From: JAFGMR01 sp964632755
GTDB lineage: Archaea; Halobacteriota; Methanosarcinia; Methanotrichales; Methanotrichaceae
Direction of reading: 5' to 3'
DNA length: 35,373 nt
Assembly: GCA_964632755.1 (NCBI GenBank)
Contig: CAZWDT010000028.1
Span: 1 to 35,373, forward strand
Shown in pieces: positions 22,841 to 30,713 of the stretch. The position numbers were made by a program, and so were the translations under genes. Every line of letters begins with the position of its first letter. The first letter of the stretch is position 1. A model generated the notes under the pieces. It did no database searches. It was not told the DNA's origin and saw only the letters and a program-made list of their open reading frames with translations.

Positions 22841-24001
22841 ATGATCCATCTCTATGCCGAGAAACGGACGTTTGGAATGATGGGGCGCTTGCCCCTGATG
22901 CTCATCCTTCTAATGATTGCAATTCCTGCCGCGGCCGAAGCCGACGGGGAGAATGCCGATGATCTATTAACCGTCGAAATGGATAACGTCTCCAACCTTG
23001 CAGTCAGCGATCTTACGATTACATACAGCGATGATGCCGATGGCCAAGACCCCGGCTCGGCGGATATCGGCGCAACCTCCATGGATAATGCCGTGATCCC
23101 AATGGATATCGACGTGAGGCTCATATCGATGGAGGATCTCTATCTCGATCTTCAAAACGGCAGCTCGGTCATTCTGCTCGACGCATCCAACGATCCAGCG
23201 GAGTTCATCCCAGGCGCAATCTCCCTTCCCACGCTGAGCCTGGTCGATGAGGAGAGGGTGCTTCGCCCAATTCCGGAGCTGATCGAGATCATCGAGGCTG
23301 CGGGCGTCTCTTTCGACCAGCCGGTCGTCGTATACGGCGACTGCATGGAGTGCGCCGATTCCGCCTTCCTCTACTGGGTTCTAAGATACGTGGGATTCGA
23401 CCAGGTGAGCCTCATGGACGGCGATCGGATTGCCTGGGCGAGTTCGGGCTATCCAACTGAGCCCATGTCGGCCTCGATGCCGCCAGGAGACCTCGCCAGC
23501 ATCAGCCCAAGGTCCTGGCTTCTCGCCGAGTACCAGAACGTAAGCGCAGGCGAGCTTCAGCTGGTCGACGCAAGAGGAGCAGAGTATTATGCCGAGGGGA
23601 GCATAGGCAGCGCAATAAGCGTCCCATCCGACTCGGTCATCGATCCGGATTATGGGATCTTCAAGGGAAGAGAAGCCCTCAACGAGACCTTCTCCTCGCT
23701 CTCCATGGATAGGCCGGTTGCAGTCTTCACTTCGAACGGGGGGAAGGCCGCCCTCGTCTGGTTCGCACTCGAAGAGATGGGATACGATCCGAGGCTCTAC
23801 ACCTACTCAGAGTGGCTGAAGAATCAAAGCGAGGATCAGAGCACTGCTGAGGACTTAAATCCCTCCGAGATCGCAGAGAGCGACCTAACTGAGAGCATGT
23901 CTACTCAAGCTGAGAGCGCGCCCGAGCTTCCTGTAGCGCCGCTTCCAGAGCCCTTCGACTTCTTCAGGGACCTCTCCTCGGAGTGCTTCGGGATGTACTG
24001 A
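22841..24001 (+). CDS. Secreted double-rhodanese protein
   Basis: The 386-residue protein has a signal peptide (MMGRLPLMLILLMIAIPAAA) and an acidic linker, then two rhodanese domains. Domain 1 (about 100-215) has VILLDASNDPAEFIPGAISL and an active loop YGDCMECADSAF with cysteine. Domain 2 (about 230-340) has LVDARGAEYYAEGSIGSAIS, but its loop is FTSNGGKAAL without cysteine, so it is probably inactive, as in many two-domain sulfurtransferases, where usually only one domain is active. A Ser/Glu-rich tail follows. It should move sulfane sulfur outside the cell, next to thioredoxin/CcdA genes. ATG 22841 has GAGGAG at 8 nt; GTG 22832 is less likely. Confidence 0.85.
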   Translation: MIHLYAEKRTFGMMGRLPLMLILLMIAIPAAAEADGENADDLLTVEMDNVSNLAVSDLTITYSDDADGQDPGSADIGATSMDNAVIPMDIDVRLISMEDLYLDLQNGSSVILLDASNDPAEFIPGAISLPTLSLVDEERVLRPIPELIEIIEAAGVSFDQPVVVYGDCMECADSAFLYWVLRYVGFDQVSLMDGDRIAWASSGYPTEPMSASMPPGDLASISPRSWLLAEYQNVSAGELQLVDARGAEYYAEGSIGSAISVPSDSVIDPDYGIFKGREALNETFSSLSMDRPVAVFTSNGGKAALVWFALEEMGYDPRLYTYSEWLKNQSEDQSTAEDLNPSEIAESDLTESMSTQAESAPELPVAPLPEPFDFFRDLSSECFGMY

Positions 24002-24018
24002 AGGGGATTCTCCCCTTC
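24000..24018 (+). terminator. Hairpin at the rhodanese stop codon
   Basis: GAAGGGGA and TCCCCTTC pair perfectly around a 3-base loop, starting inside the stop codon. The gap to 24271 also contains purine-rich DNA and further CTTCGGGGA-like inverted pieces, but no gene was recognised there. Confidence 0.4.
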
Positions 24019-24271
24019 TCGCCCCCTTCGCGGGACCTCCAGGATCTTAAGAAGATAAGGCAGAAGAAGAGGCGATCCTTTGTTCGCCCTCTTCGGGGAC
24101 CTGTTGGATCACAGGAGGGCAGCCGCCCTCCCATCGGGGATCTCTTGTGTGCCCTTAACGCCATATACCCTATGGGTGTGGCTGATACCAGTCCCCTCAA
24201 GCGCCATACGCGAGGAGGCTTTTGTCCCCCCTCTTACTCTATCTTACTCATCCATCTCTGTTATCACGGAA

Positions 24272-25486
24272 TTACACAGGCGAAACGGGAACTCGCTCCA
24301 TATCTGCCAGCTTACTTGGCGCGAATATGGCATCTCTGCTGAATTGGGTGGGTTCTGCATAGATAACGCTTTGATCCCCTTCTATCTCCATCATCTCGCC
24401 GGCCCTATACCGCCTGCCCTGCCACTCGATCTCGAAGTAGCCGCTCGTGGCATCCATTGGCAGCGTCACGGCGAGCACCTTTCCATCCGATGAGGGCCTT
24501 GTCGTGAGGGCCTTTCCGTCGTAGAAAACAGCGACGCCTCCAGGCGGGCTGAAGCCCAGGCCGATCTCCACCTCCTCTCCGGGCGCGGCCGAGCGCGGGG
24601 AAAAGGCGAACTCCAGGTCTTCCACGTGCACCTGTATCGAGTACTTCACAACCTGATCGCCGCTTCGAGCGAGGAGCGGATACGATGTCGTCTCCACTGG
24701 TGTGACCTCCATCTCGCCTTTCGCACCCACGACCTTTCCGTCCAGTATGACCTCATCGGCGCCCGAGACCCCCCAGCTCAGGATAGCGGACCCTCCTCTG
24801 ATGATGCTCTCCGGATTTGCGACGAAGCGATCGATCGAGGCTGCGCTCTCCTCCTCCGATAGGACCGCAAGCTCTGCCCTGGCGGTCGCGCTCTCCTCCA
24901 TATTACCGGCGGTTAGGATATAGGTTGCCGACTCCTTTGGATTGACCTCCCGGCAGCCCTTTCTGATCTCGACATCGCCGATATTCGAGATTTCCACATG
25001 GTCGGCGCCTGAGACAGACCAGATGAGAGTAGCATAATCCCCTGGCCTGATCTTGTCTGGATTAACGGCAAAGGATGCGATCTCCAGGCGCTCTCTTTCA
25101 TTCTCGGTCACACTCACATTGGTCACGGCGACCTGGCCGTGAGTATCGTTTCTAGCAGTGAGGATGAAGTCTGTGTTTCTCTCTGGAGCGACGATTCTAG
25201 TCCCGCTCACTAGCTCCACGTCGCCGATCCCGGGGTAGATGGAGACATCGTTTGCCCCGGCAATCGACCAGTTCAATGTGGCGTGATCCCCGGCTTCGAT
25301 CGACTGAGGCGACGCACTGAAGGCGTGGATCTCAAGGGGCGCGATCTCTTCCTCTGGGCCGCCATCCGGAATGATGTTCGATGAATGCAGGATAGCGATC
25401 AAGGATACGATTGCGCCGATCACTGCGGCGATTCCAGTGAGGATTCCTGGAAGGGTCGACCAGAAGGACTTCTTTTCATCGGCCAT
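24272..25486 (-). CDS. Membrane-anchored protein with three Ig-like domains
   Basis: The 404-residue protein has a short charged N-terminus, one membrane helix (about 12-35, GILTGIAAVIGAIVSLIAIL), then three tandem beta-sandwich repeats. Each has the pattern F-x-x-x-P-x-x-I-x-x-G-D-x-A-x-L-x-W-S-x-x-G-A-x-x-V: FSASPQSIEAGDHATLNWSI, FAVNPDKIRPGDYATLIWSV and FVANPESIIRGGSAILSWGV. A fourth, different beta domain with GVAVFYDGKALTTRPSSDGK follows. It is likely an extracellular adhesin or surface scaffold. ATG 25486 has GAGGTG upstream; the longer frame to 25552 overlaps the MNT gene and lacks support. Confidence 0.8.
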   Translation of the reverse strand: MADEKKSFWSTLPGILTGIAAVIGAIVSLIAILHSSNIIPDGGPEEEIAPLEIHAFSASPQSIEAGDHATLNWSIAGANDVSIYPGIGDVELVSGTRIVAPERNTDFILTARNDTHGQVAVTNVSVTENERERLEIASFAVNPDKIRPGDYATLIWSVSGADHVEISNIGDVEIRKGCREVNPKESATYILTAGNMEESATARAELAVLSEEESAASIDRFVANPESIIRGGSAILSWGVSGADEVILDGKVVGAKGEMEVTPVETTSYPLLARSGDQVVKYSIQVHVEDLEFAFSPRSAAPGEEVEIGLGFSPPGGVAVFYDGKALTTRPSSDGKVLAVTLPMDATSGYFEIEWQGRRYRAGEMMEIEGDQSVIYAEPTQFSRDAIFAPSKLADMERVPVSPV

Positions 25487-25532
25487 GGAGAGCACCTCTT
25501 GGATCAATTGGAGGGAAAACGTCCCTACATGA

Positions 25533-25934
25533 TCATAGATCCTGGACTGCATTTTTTACAGAGGAAGTTCTTATAGGTTCTCCCAATAGATATACCCAGA
25601 TCGCCTCCTCGTCAAGGGTCCGCCCAAAGCGGCCTTCCTTTCTCGACCACTCCTCCTCAGTGAAGATGAGAATATCTGCGGGAACGGGGAAGCTTGACTC
25701 GTCCCAATCCCTGGCCCTCTCGATGAACGGCCGAGAGCAGCTCTCCAAAATCACGACGATGTCGAGGTCGCTTCCTACGCCCCAGTCCCCCCGGGCGTAG
25801 GAGCCAAAGTATCCAATGGCTAAGACGCCGTCGTGGCAACGGGCCGCCTCCTCGGCCCAGCGACGGACTGCGAGATCTACCTCCTCTCGATCAGGCCATC
25901 TGAAGACGGACGAATTCAACGATCGAACAGGCAT
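25533..25934 (-). CDS. MNT-type nucleotidyltransferase (antitoxin of HEPN/MNT pair)
   Basis: The protein of about 133 residues has the minimal nucleotidyltransferase signature GS-x10-D-x-D in GYFGSYARGDWGVGSDLDIV. The third acidic residue is probably in PADILIFTEEEW. In HEPN/MNT modules this protein neutralises the HEPN RNase, in some cases by attaching AMP to it. ATG 25934 (MPVRSLNSSVFRWPDREEVD) lies 44 bp inside the end of the HEPN gene, an unusually long overlap that implies strict coupling. Upstream in-frame codons belong to the HEPN gene's other frame. Confidence 0.85.
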   Translation of the reverse strand: MPVRSLNSSVFRWPDREEVDLAVRRWAEEAARCHDGVLAIGYFGSYARGDWGVGSDLDIVVILESCSRPFIERARDWDESSFPVPADILIFTEEEWSRKEGRFGRTLDEEAIWVYLLGEPIRTSSVKNAVQDL

Positions 25935-26274
25935 AATCCAGAGCCTCCTTGCTCTGCAGCCGGCCGTAGTGCTCGAATGGCGCTCCTTCCGGATGGCCGT
26001 TTGGATATCTCGTCGGTATGTAGAATCCATCGAGCACCCGGCCCTTCTCCACGAGATCCTGGGGAAGGGCGATCGGCAGCTCCTGCAGGAGGCGGGCGAC
26101 TACATGGCCCCAGGCCTCCTCTCCGAGGTGCAAGTGGAGCGCCTTGACAGCCTTCTCCGCTGCCTGATGGGCGGCAAAGCAGGCCCACTCATGGCGGCCG
26201 TCCTCTCGCGAGGCCTCGGCCTGCTCCAGGTCTCTTTGGGCCTGGGCGAGCCAGTCGGGGGCGCGATTTGGCAT
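25891..26274 (-). CDS. HEPN-domain protein (toxin of HEPN/MNT pair)
   Basis: The 127-residue all-helical protein has the HEPN pattern DWLAQAQRDLEQAEASREDG, EWACFAAHQAAEKAVKALHL and FYIPTRYPNGHPEGAPFEHY. The R-x4-H motif (RYPNGH) is the catalytic core of HEPN ribonucleases. The Tyr two residues after His found in HepT-type toxins (RX4HXY) is absent here, where Glu stands. HEPN/MNT pairs act as toxin-antitoxin or defence modules. It is followed by the MNT gene with a 44-bp overlap. ATG 26274 opens the gene; AT-rich promoter DNA lies at 26275-26466. Confidence 0.88.
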   Translation of the reverse strand: MPNRAPDWLAQAQRDLEQAEASREDGRHEWACFAAHQAAEKAVKALHLHLGEEAWGHVVARLLQELPIALPQDLVEKGRVLDGFYIPTRYPNGHPEGAPFEHYGRLQSKEALDYACSIVEFVRLQMA

Positions 26275-26295
26275 GGGGATTATTGAGGAGTCGAT

Positions 26296-26313
26296 GGGAG
26301 ATAAGGGTATGGG
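26296..26313 (+). repeat. 18-bp direct repeat, first copy
   Basis: GGGAGATAAGGGTATGGG is found here and again at 27599-27616, in the two intergenic regions on either side of the tandem-Cache gene. Both copies are in the same orientation. They may be remains of a duplication or a small mobile insertion. Confidence 0.5.
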
Positions 26314-26466
26314 ATGGGGATTGTTGGTCTATCGAAGGAAGAGAACCTGGCTAGAATATAATCCTCATCTAGGAAATATAACTTATCATGTATGGTCGAT
26401 TTTTGCTATTACATTGCAAAATGTACAGCGATTCCATAAAAATAGGCGGATAATCGTCCACCAAGA

Positions 26467-27459
26467 TCATTTATCGGTCGAATTTTCAGCGAATTCTCCC
26501 AGATAGGTCTGGCCGGCGGCATTCGTGGTGTTTGAATCGGAAGCATAGATCCCTGCACCCAGCCACCAACTGCCGTCTACGTCCCTCACATATCCGAGCT
26601 TGAGCTCTTCGGTCATGTTCTCTTTTGGGTTGGCATAGATGTAGTACAGATATCCTTCGCCTCTATTTGCCAGATCTATGCAATTTTGCACATACCTGAC
26701 GTCGTTTGGGTCCTTGGAATTGATGCGGCTTTCTCCAGTGAGATGCGGCTGAAATGGCAGCGAAAGGACAGTACCGTTGTAGTCGTAGGCAAAGATATAG
26801 AGGTTGTCATATACAAACGAGCCGTTTTTGTCATTGAAGGCGTTCAGAGCCTGCTCTCTGCCGTTCTCCCTGGCATATTCGACTGCCCCATCCACGAAGG
26901 AAGCCAGTTTCTCCCTCTCCTGCTGCGGGAAGAATGCTGGAACATCTGACAGATAGACACCAGAGCCAACCCACCATTCGTCATCAACCCTGGCAGCATA
27001 GCCGACCTTCAGCTCGTCCCTTGAGCCATGGTCTGGGTTGGGGAATATGAAATAAGTGAAATCCTCGCCCCTGAGGGAGCAAGCGGCCAAGTCCTTTATC
27101 AGGGCCACTCCGTTGGGATCCGTCAAATCGATCTTGTTCTCGCCGATGAAATCCGGGCGGAAGGGGTGGGCGATATTCGTTCCCTGAAAGTCGTAGGCAT
27201 AGATGTAGAGATCTCCCCTCACAAACCTGCCTGTCTTATTGTCAAACTCATGGCATGCCATCTCGCGGCCCACCTCATTGGCATAATCGCGAGCTTCCCT
27301 CACGAAATCCACAAGCTCTGCCAGCGATGAGTCCTGCATGGGCTGTGACGACTGACCCGGGTTCACGGAAACGCTGGCGTCGTCCTCTGCAATAGAGACG
27401 CCGAATGCGATGGCCACCATGATGATAAACATGGCACCAGAAGCGATCGTTCTATTCAT
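26467..27459 (-). CDS. Secreted protein with two tandem Cache domains
   Basis: The 330-residue protein has a signal peptide (AMFIIMVAIAFGVSIAED) and then two near-copies of a single-Cache (sCache_2) domain, about 45-175 and 180-310. Paired motifs are NKTGRFVRGDLYIYAYDFQG / DKNGSFVYDNLYIFAYDYNG and DDEWWVGSGVYLSD / DGSWWLGAGIYASD. Cache domains bind small ligands and usually sit on receptors or kinases. Here nothing follows the second domain and there is no membrane helix at the C-terminus, so it is a free or N-terminally anchored binding protein. Binding of acetate or another organic acid is a guess. ATG 27459 is the only good start. Confidence 0.88.
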   Translation of the reverse strand: MNRTIASGAMFIIMVAIAFGVSIAEDDASVSVNPGQSSQPMQDSSLAELVDFVREARDYANEVGREMACHEFDNKTGRFVRGDLYIYAYDFQGTNIAHPFRPDFIGENKIDLTDPNGVALIKDLAACSLRGEDFTYFIFPNPDHGSRDELKVGYAARVDDEWWVGSGVYLSDVPAFFPQQEREKLASFVDGAVEYARENGREQALNAFNDKNGSFVYDNLYIFAYDYNGTVLSLPFQPHLTGESRINSKDPNDVRYVQNCIDLANRGEGYLYYIYANPKENMTEELKLGYVRDVDGSWWLGAGIYASDSNTTNAAGQTYLGEFAENSTDK

Positions 27460-27598
27460 GATTGATCCGCAATGTGCCCCATCGATTTAAGCTTATTTCA
27501 AAACGATCTTTTGTTCAATATCAAGAATGATTAAGAGCTATTGCATCCTGAAAATGCCATTTGGAGGTGAAAAAGATGACGGGAAGATGCGATGAGAC

Positions 27599-27616
27599 GG
27601 GAGATAAGGGTATGGG
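27599..27616 (+). repeat. 18-bp direct repeat, second copy
   Basis: This copy is identical to 26296-26313 (GGGAGATAAGGGTATGGG). It lies in the 339-bp gap (27460-27798) between the Cache gene and hef. Confidence 0.5.
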
Positions 27617-27640
27617 GATATTTGAGGTTGGCCGACCTTC

Positions 27641-27781
27641 TCAAAGCCTCCGTAGCCTCTCCAGCAGCCGTATCCACCCTCCGTCAGGCGAAGACAGGCG
27701 CCACCGCCACAGGGCGGAATCGCCCGCGAGCTGCATCGCCTTAGCAATCTGGGCCGCAAGCTTCGATGCTTCCGGCTCCCG
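27641..27781 (-). pseudogene. Coding-like remnant downstream of hef
   Basis: A 46-codon frame on the minus strand reads REPEASKLAAQIAKAMQLAG and DSALWRWRLSSPDGG, ending RLLERLRRL before TGA (27641-27643). It is preceded by a stop (TAA) and has no start codon except an internal ATG. The residue pattern (helical, Ala/Leu/Arg-rich, with Trp) looks like genuine protein rather than shadow, so it may be the tail of a broken gene. No family is recognised. The rest of the 27460-27798 gap shows only the 18-bp repeat and AT-rich DNA upstream of the Cache gene. Confidence 0.3.
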
Positions 27782-27798
27782 TTATATTCGATCCCCCC

Positions 27799-30180
27799 TC
27801 ACCCCTTATACTCCCCTCCCACAAGCTCCCGTATCCGCTCCGCGATCTTCGGCCCGACCTTCTCGACCTCCATCAGCTCATCGTATGTGGCGGTCATCAC
27901 CTTCTCCAGTGACCCGAAGTGGCGAAGCAGGTTTCGCGCAACCGAGGGCCCCACCGACGGGATGGCCGTCAGGAGGTACTCCTGCTGCTCGACGAGCGTC
28001 CGGGCGGTCTTCTTCCCGTGGGGCTTGACCTCGCGCCCGCCGGATGCCTGCTCTCGCCTTGCTAAGAGCGCGATCAAGGCCGCGGTCTCCTTGATGTCCG
28101 CTGTTGGGAGCACAGGGACGCCGAAGTCGATTGCAATCGAAGCAAGCGCTCCTCGAATGGCGTTAGGATGAATCTGCCGGGTGTAGAGGTCGCTTCCCTC
28201 GAGGATCAAGAGGGGCTTCTCATAGCTTCGGGAAAGATCGCCCACCTGGCGAAAGAGCCCCCGGTCGGGATCGACGATGCAAGCGACGAAGTCCTGGGCG
28301 GTCTTTCGCTCGATTCCCAGGCGCTCGCTTGCGACGTAGTCGCCTACCTCGAGGGTGACGAGCCTAATCTCCACTCCTAGCGCCTCCAGCTCGCGGGCAA
28401 CATCCCTCTCCCGCGGATCGACGAGAACGCAAGGCCCCTCCACCTCGGTGATCCTGGACTGCCGGCCCTCGGGGCGGCCCACAGGCGCGGCGCCCCCGTC
28501 CGCTCCCTCCATTGGGTGGGCAACCCCACCCTCGCCTTCACCCTCGCCCTCGCGCTCCTCCGCCCGACCGTCCGGGCGGTCGAGTGAAGGGAAAGCATCG
28601 AGCGAGGGGACCTCATCCTTTGGGAGCTCGGCTGCCGGAAGCGAGAACTCTCTTATCTGCCGGCGCATGTTCTTCTCCTTCCGGTCGCTTATCCAGCGAT
28701 AAGCCTCGTCGCGGGTGCCCTTTGCCATGAGCACGACGACGCGGCCCGCCCTCGCCCGTCCGGTCCTCCCCTTCCTCTGTATGCTCCTGATCTCTGACGG
28801 GACCGGCTCGTAGAAGAGGACCATGTCGGTTGCGGGGATGTCTATCCCCTCCTCGCCTACCGACGTTGCTATGAGGACGTTGTACTCCCCTTTTCGGAAC
28901 TTATCGAGGACCTCGGCCTGCTTCTTTTGTGTCAGCCCCTTGTCGTCTTGTCGCGAGCTCTGGCCTACGAACCTGACCGGCCGGATTGCAGGCGATCCCG
29001 CAAGGGAGCTTAGAAGGGCTGATGCGGTATCCCGATAATTCGTGAAGACCATGATGAGCGAGTCGGGCTTCCTCTCGATCTGCTCATCTAGGACCTCCTT
29101 TGCAGCGGCAAGCTTCGGATGCTCGAGGTCCATCGTCGCAAGGATCGAGAGCATCTCCTGGATTCTCACATCTTCCATCAGCCGACGCGAGGCCTTCGAG
29201 CCGCCGCGAGATCTGGCCTCCCCCTCGAGACGGGCGAAGTAGCGGGCAAGGGCATCCATCCCCTGGGTCTCGGCAAGCTCGACTGCATGCTTGAGCTTCA
29301 TCACCTCGGCGAGGATGGAGATCCCCCTGTAAAGCACCTGGTTGGGCTGCCTAGCTACAGCCGCGCTCATCTTCGACTGGAGCTCGAGAAGCGCTCCCTT
29401 CGGGGCCTTGGGGTCGAGTGCGGTTCGCCCAAGCGGCCCATAGACCTGCTCAGGTATTCCAAGGCGGTTTAGCTCCTCGATCCTCTCCTCCAAGACCTCC
29501 TCGATCCTTCGGCGAAGACGGATGATCTCGTCGGGAACTTTCACCTTGACCCACTCGATATCCCTCTGGTAGACGAAAGGAGAGACGTCGGGATCGTCCT
29601 CAGAGCGGGTCTCTATCGCTTCGATCCCCAGGTTTGCGCAGATCTCCTGGATCTTCTCCTCCTGGCTTCCGGGGCTTGCAGTGATCCCGAGGACGAGGCG
29701 GTCTCTTCCCTCCCTTGCGTAGCGAGTGGCGATGTAGACGTAGGCGTAGTTTCCAACAGCCCGATGGGCCTCGTCGAAGATGATCAACGAGACGTCTAAA
29801 AGGTCGATCCGCCTCGACAAGAGGTCGTTCTCTATAACTTGGGGGGTTGCTGCAACGACCCTTGCCTCTTCGAAGAGCGCGCGTCTCTCCTCTGCAGGTG
29901 TCTCCCCCGTGATCTGGGCAACGATCACGGAGTCGAGGAGAACCCTCTTCAGGAAAGACGCGTGCTGCTCGACCAGCGGCCTCGTTGGGGCGAGGAAGAG
30001 GACGCGCCCCCTCTCCAGCCGCGCAAGAAGCGCCATCATGGCAACGACGGTCTTTCCTAAACCCGTTGGCAAGACGACGAGCGTCGAGTGGGAGAGGGCG
30101 CTTACGGCAAGGTCCAGCTGAAAGAGCCTCTTCTCGACGGATCCAGGCCGAAGCAGGGGATGCTCCAGATAGGAGGTCAT
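27799..30180 (-). CDS. hef: Hef helicase-nuclease
   Basis: The 793-residue protein is the archaeal counterpart of FANCM/XPF, which acts on stalled replication forks. The N-terminal SF2 helicase has Walker A VLPTGLGKTVVAM, DEAH-type IIFDEAHRAVGN, an insertion with paired helices, and the C-terminal helicase motif QRKGRTGRARAG. A Gly/Glu-rich linker (about 520-560) leads to an XPF-type nuclease with VDPRERD...GIERKTAQDF (the ERKxxxD core). Tandem helix-hairpin-helix motifs follow (IPSVGPSVARNLLRHFGSLE and VEKVGPKIAERIRELVGG). All parts are present. ATG 30180 is the start. It reads away from the purine operon in the same direction, 35 bp after purS. Confidence 0.96.
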   Translation of the reverse strand: MTSYLEHPLLRPGSVEKRLFQLDLAVSALSHSTLVVLPTGLGKTVVAMMALLARLERGRVLFLAPTRPLVEQHASFLKRVLLDSVIVAQITGETPAEERRALFEEARVVAATPQVIENDLLSRRIDLLDVSLIIFDEAHRAVGNYAYVYIATRYAREGRDRLVLGITASPGSQEEKIQEICANLGIEAIETRSEDDPDVSPFVYQRDIEWVKVKVPDEIIRLRRRIEEVLEERIEELNRLGIPEQVYGPLGRTALDPKAPKGALLELQSKMSAAVARQPNQVLYRGISILAEVMKLKHAVELAETQGMDALARYFARLEGEARSRGGSKASRRLMEDVRIQEMLSILATMDLEHPKLAAAKEVLDEQIERKPDSLIMVFTNYRDTASALLSSLAGSPAIRPVRFVGQSSRQDDKGLTQKKQAEVLDKFRKGEYNVLIATSVGEEGIDIPATDMVLFYEPVPSEIRSIQRKGRTGRARAGRVVVLMAKGTRDEAYRWISDRKEKNMRRQIREFSLPAAELPKDEVPSLDAFPSLDRPDGRAEEREGEGEGEGGVAHPMEGADGGAAPVGRPEGRQSRITEVEGPCVLVDPRERDVARELEALGVEIRLVTLEVGDYVASERLGIERKTAQDFVACIVDPDRGLFRQVGDLSRSYEKPLLILEGSDLYTRQIHPNAIRGALASIAIDFGVPVLPTADIKETAALIALLARREQASGGREVKPHGKKTARTLVEQQEYLLTAIPSVGPSVARNLLRHFGSLEKVMTATYDELMEVEKVGPKIAERIRELVGGEYKG

Positions 30181-30215
30181 ATGGACCTACTAGGGATCTT
30201 GCATCTTATAACGTT

Positions 30216-30713
30216 TTACGGCCTCATCCCAACGGCCCGCGCCCTTGCGCGGAGGATCTCGTAGCTATCTTTGTTCGGATTGATCAAGAGCTTCCTTGCG
30301 ATCTCATCCGCAATCGCCTCCCTATCATCCGACCGAATGTAGAGCTTCCAGATGTTGGAGCGCTCGACTCCTTTTACGGCCGAAAGGCCAAGCCTGTGCA
30401 CAAGGCGGTTTCGAGTGGATATCGCTTCACCATCCTCGATATGCAGCCCGACCTTGACGGGGACGTATCCATCATCGAGCTCGAGATCACTGATCGAGAC
30501 CAGGCATTCCTCCTTGTTCTCGTTTACGAGCTCCCTGACTATATGCTTTGCAAGCCTCCAGGGGTTTCCAACATCTGCCTCGATGCTGTAGAGCCGCTCG
30601 CGGCTGACGTCATCGATCACTCCCTCGAAGCCCATCCTTCGGACGAGGGTGTTCTTGACGGTTGCAGCCTCTGCATCCGGGATCTTGAGCCAGATCCTGA
30701 GATTTATCCTCAT
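30216..30713 (-). CDS. purS: Tandem-duplicated PurS subunit of FGAM synthase
   Basis: The 165-residue protein is two PurS-like domains in a row: about 1-78 (RINLRIWLKIPDAEAATVKN and TLVRRMGFEGVIDDVSRERL) and about 84-165 (VPVKVGLHIEDGEAISTRNR, LVHRLGLSAVKGVERSNIWK and LLINPNKDSYEI). PurS is usually a single domain of about 80-90 residues that dimerises and bridges PurL and PurQ. Here the two halves align with each other and probably form an internal dimer. The start overlaps the purQ stop by 4 bp (ATGA), and the place right after purL-purQ supports the call. The first half has drifted further from the family pattern. Confidence 0.8.
   Translation of the reverse strand: MRINLRIWLKIPDAEAATVKNTLVRRMGFEGVIDDVSRERLYSIEADVGNPWRLAKHIVRELVNENKEECLVSISDLELDDGYVPVKVGLHIEDGEAISTRNRLVHRLGLSAVKGVERSNIWKLYIRSDDREAIADEIARKLLINPNKDSYEILRARARAVGMRP

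Noticed and set aside
28480..28570. GC-rich repetitive stretch inside hef, considered as a repeat element
   Set aside because: It is simply the Glu/Gly-rich linker (EEREGEGEGEGG) between helicase and nuclease domains.
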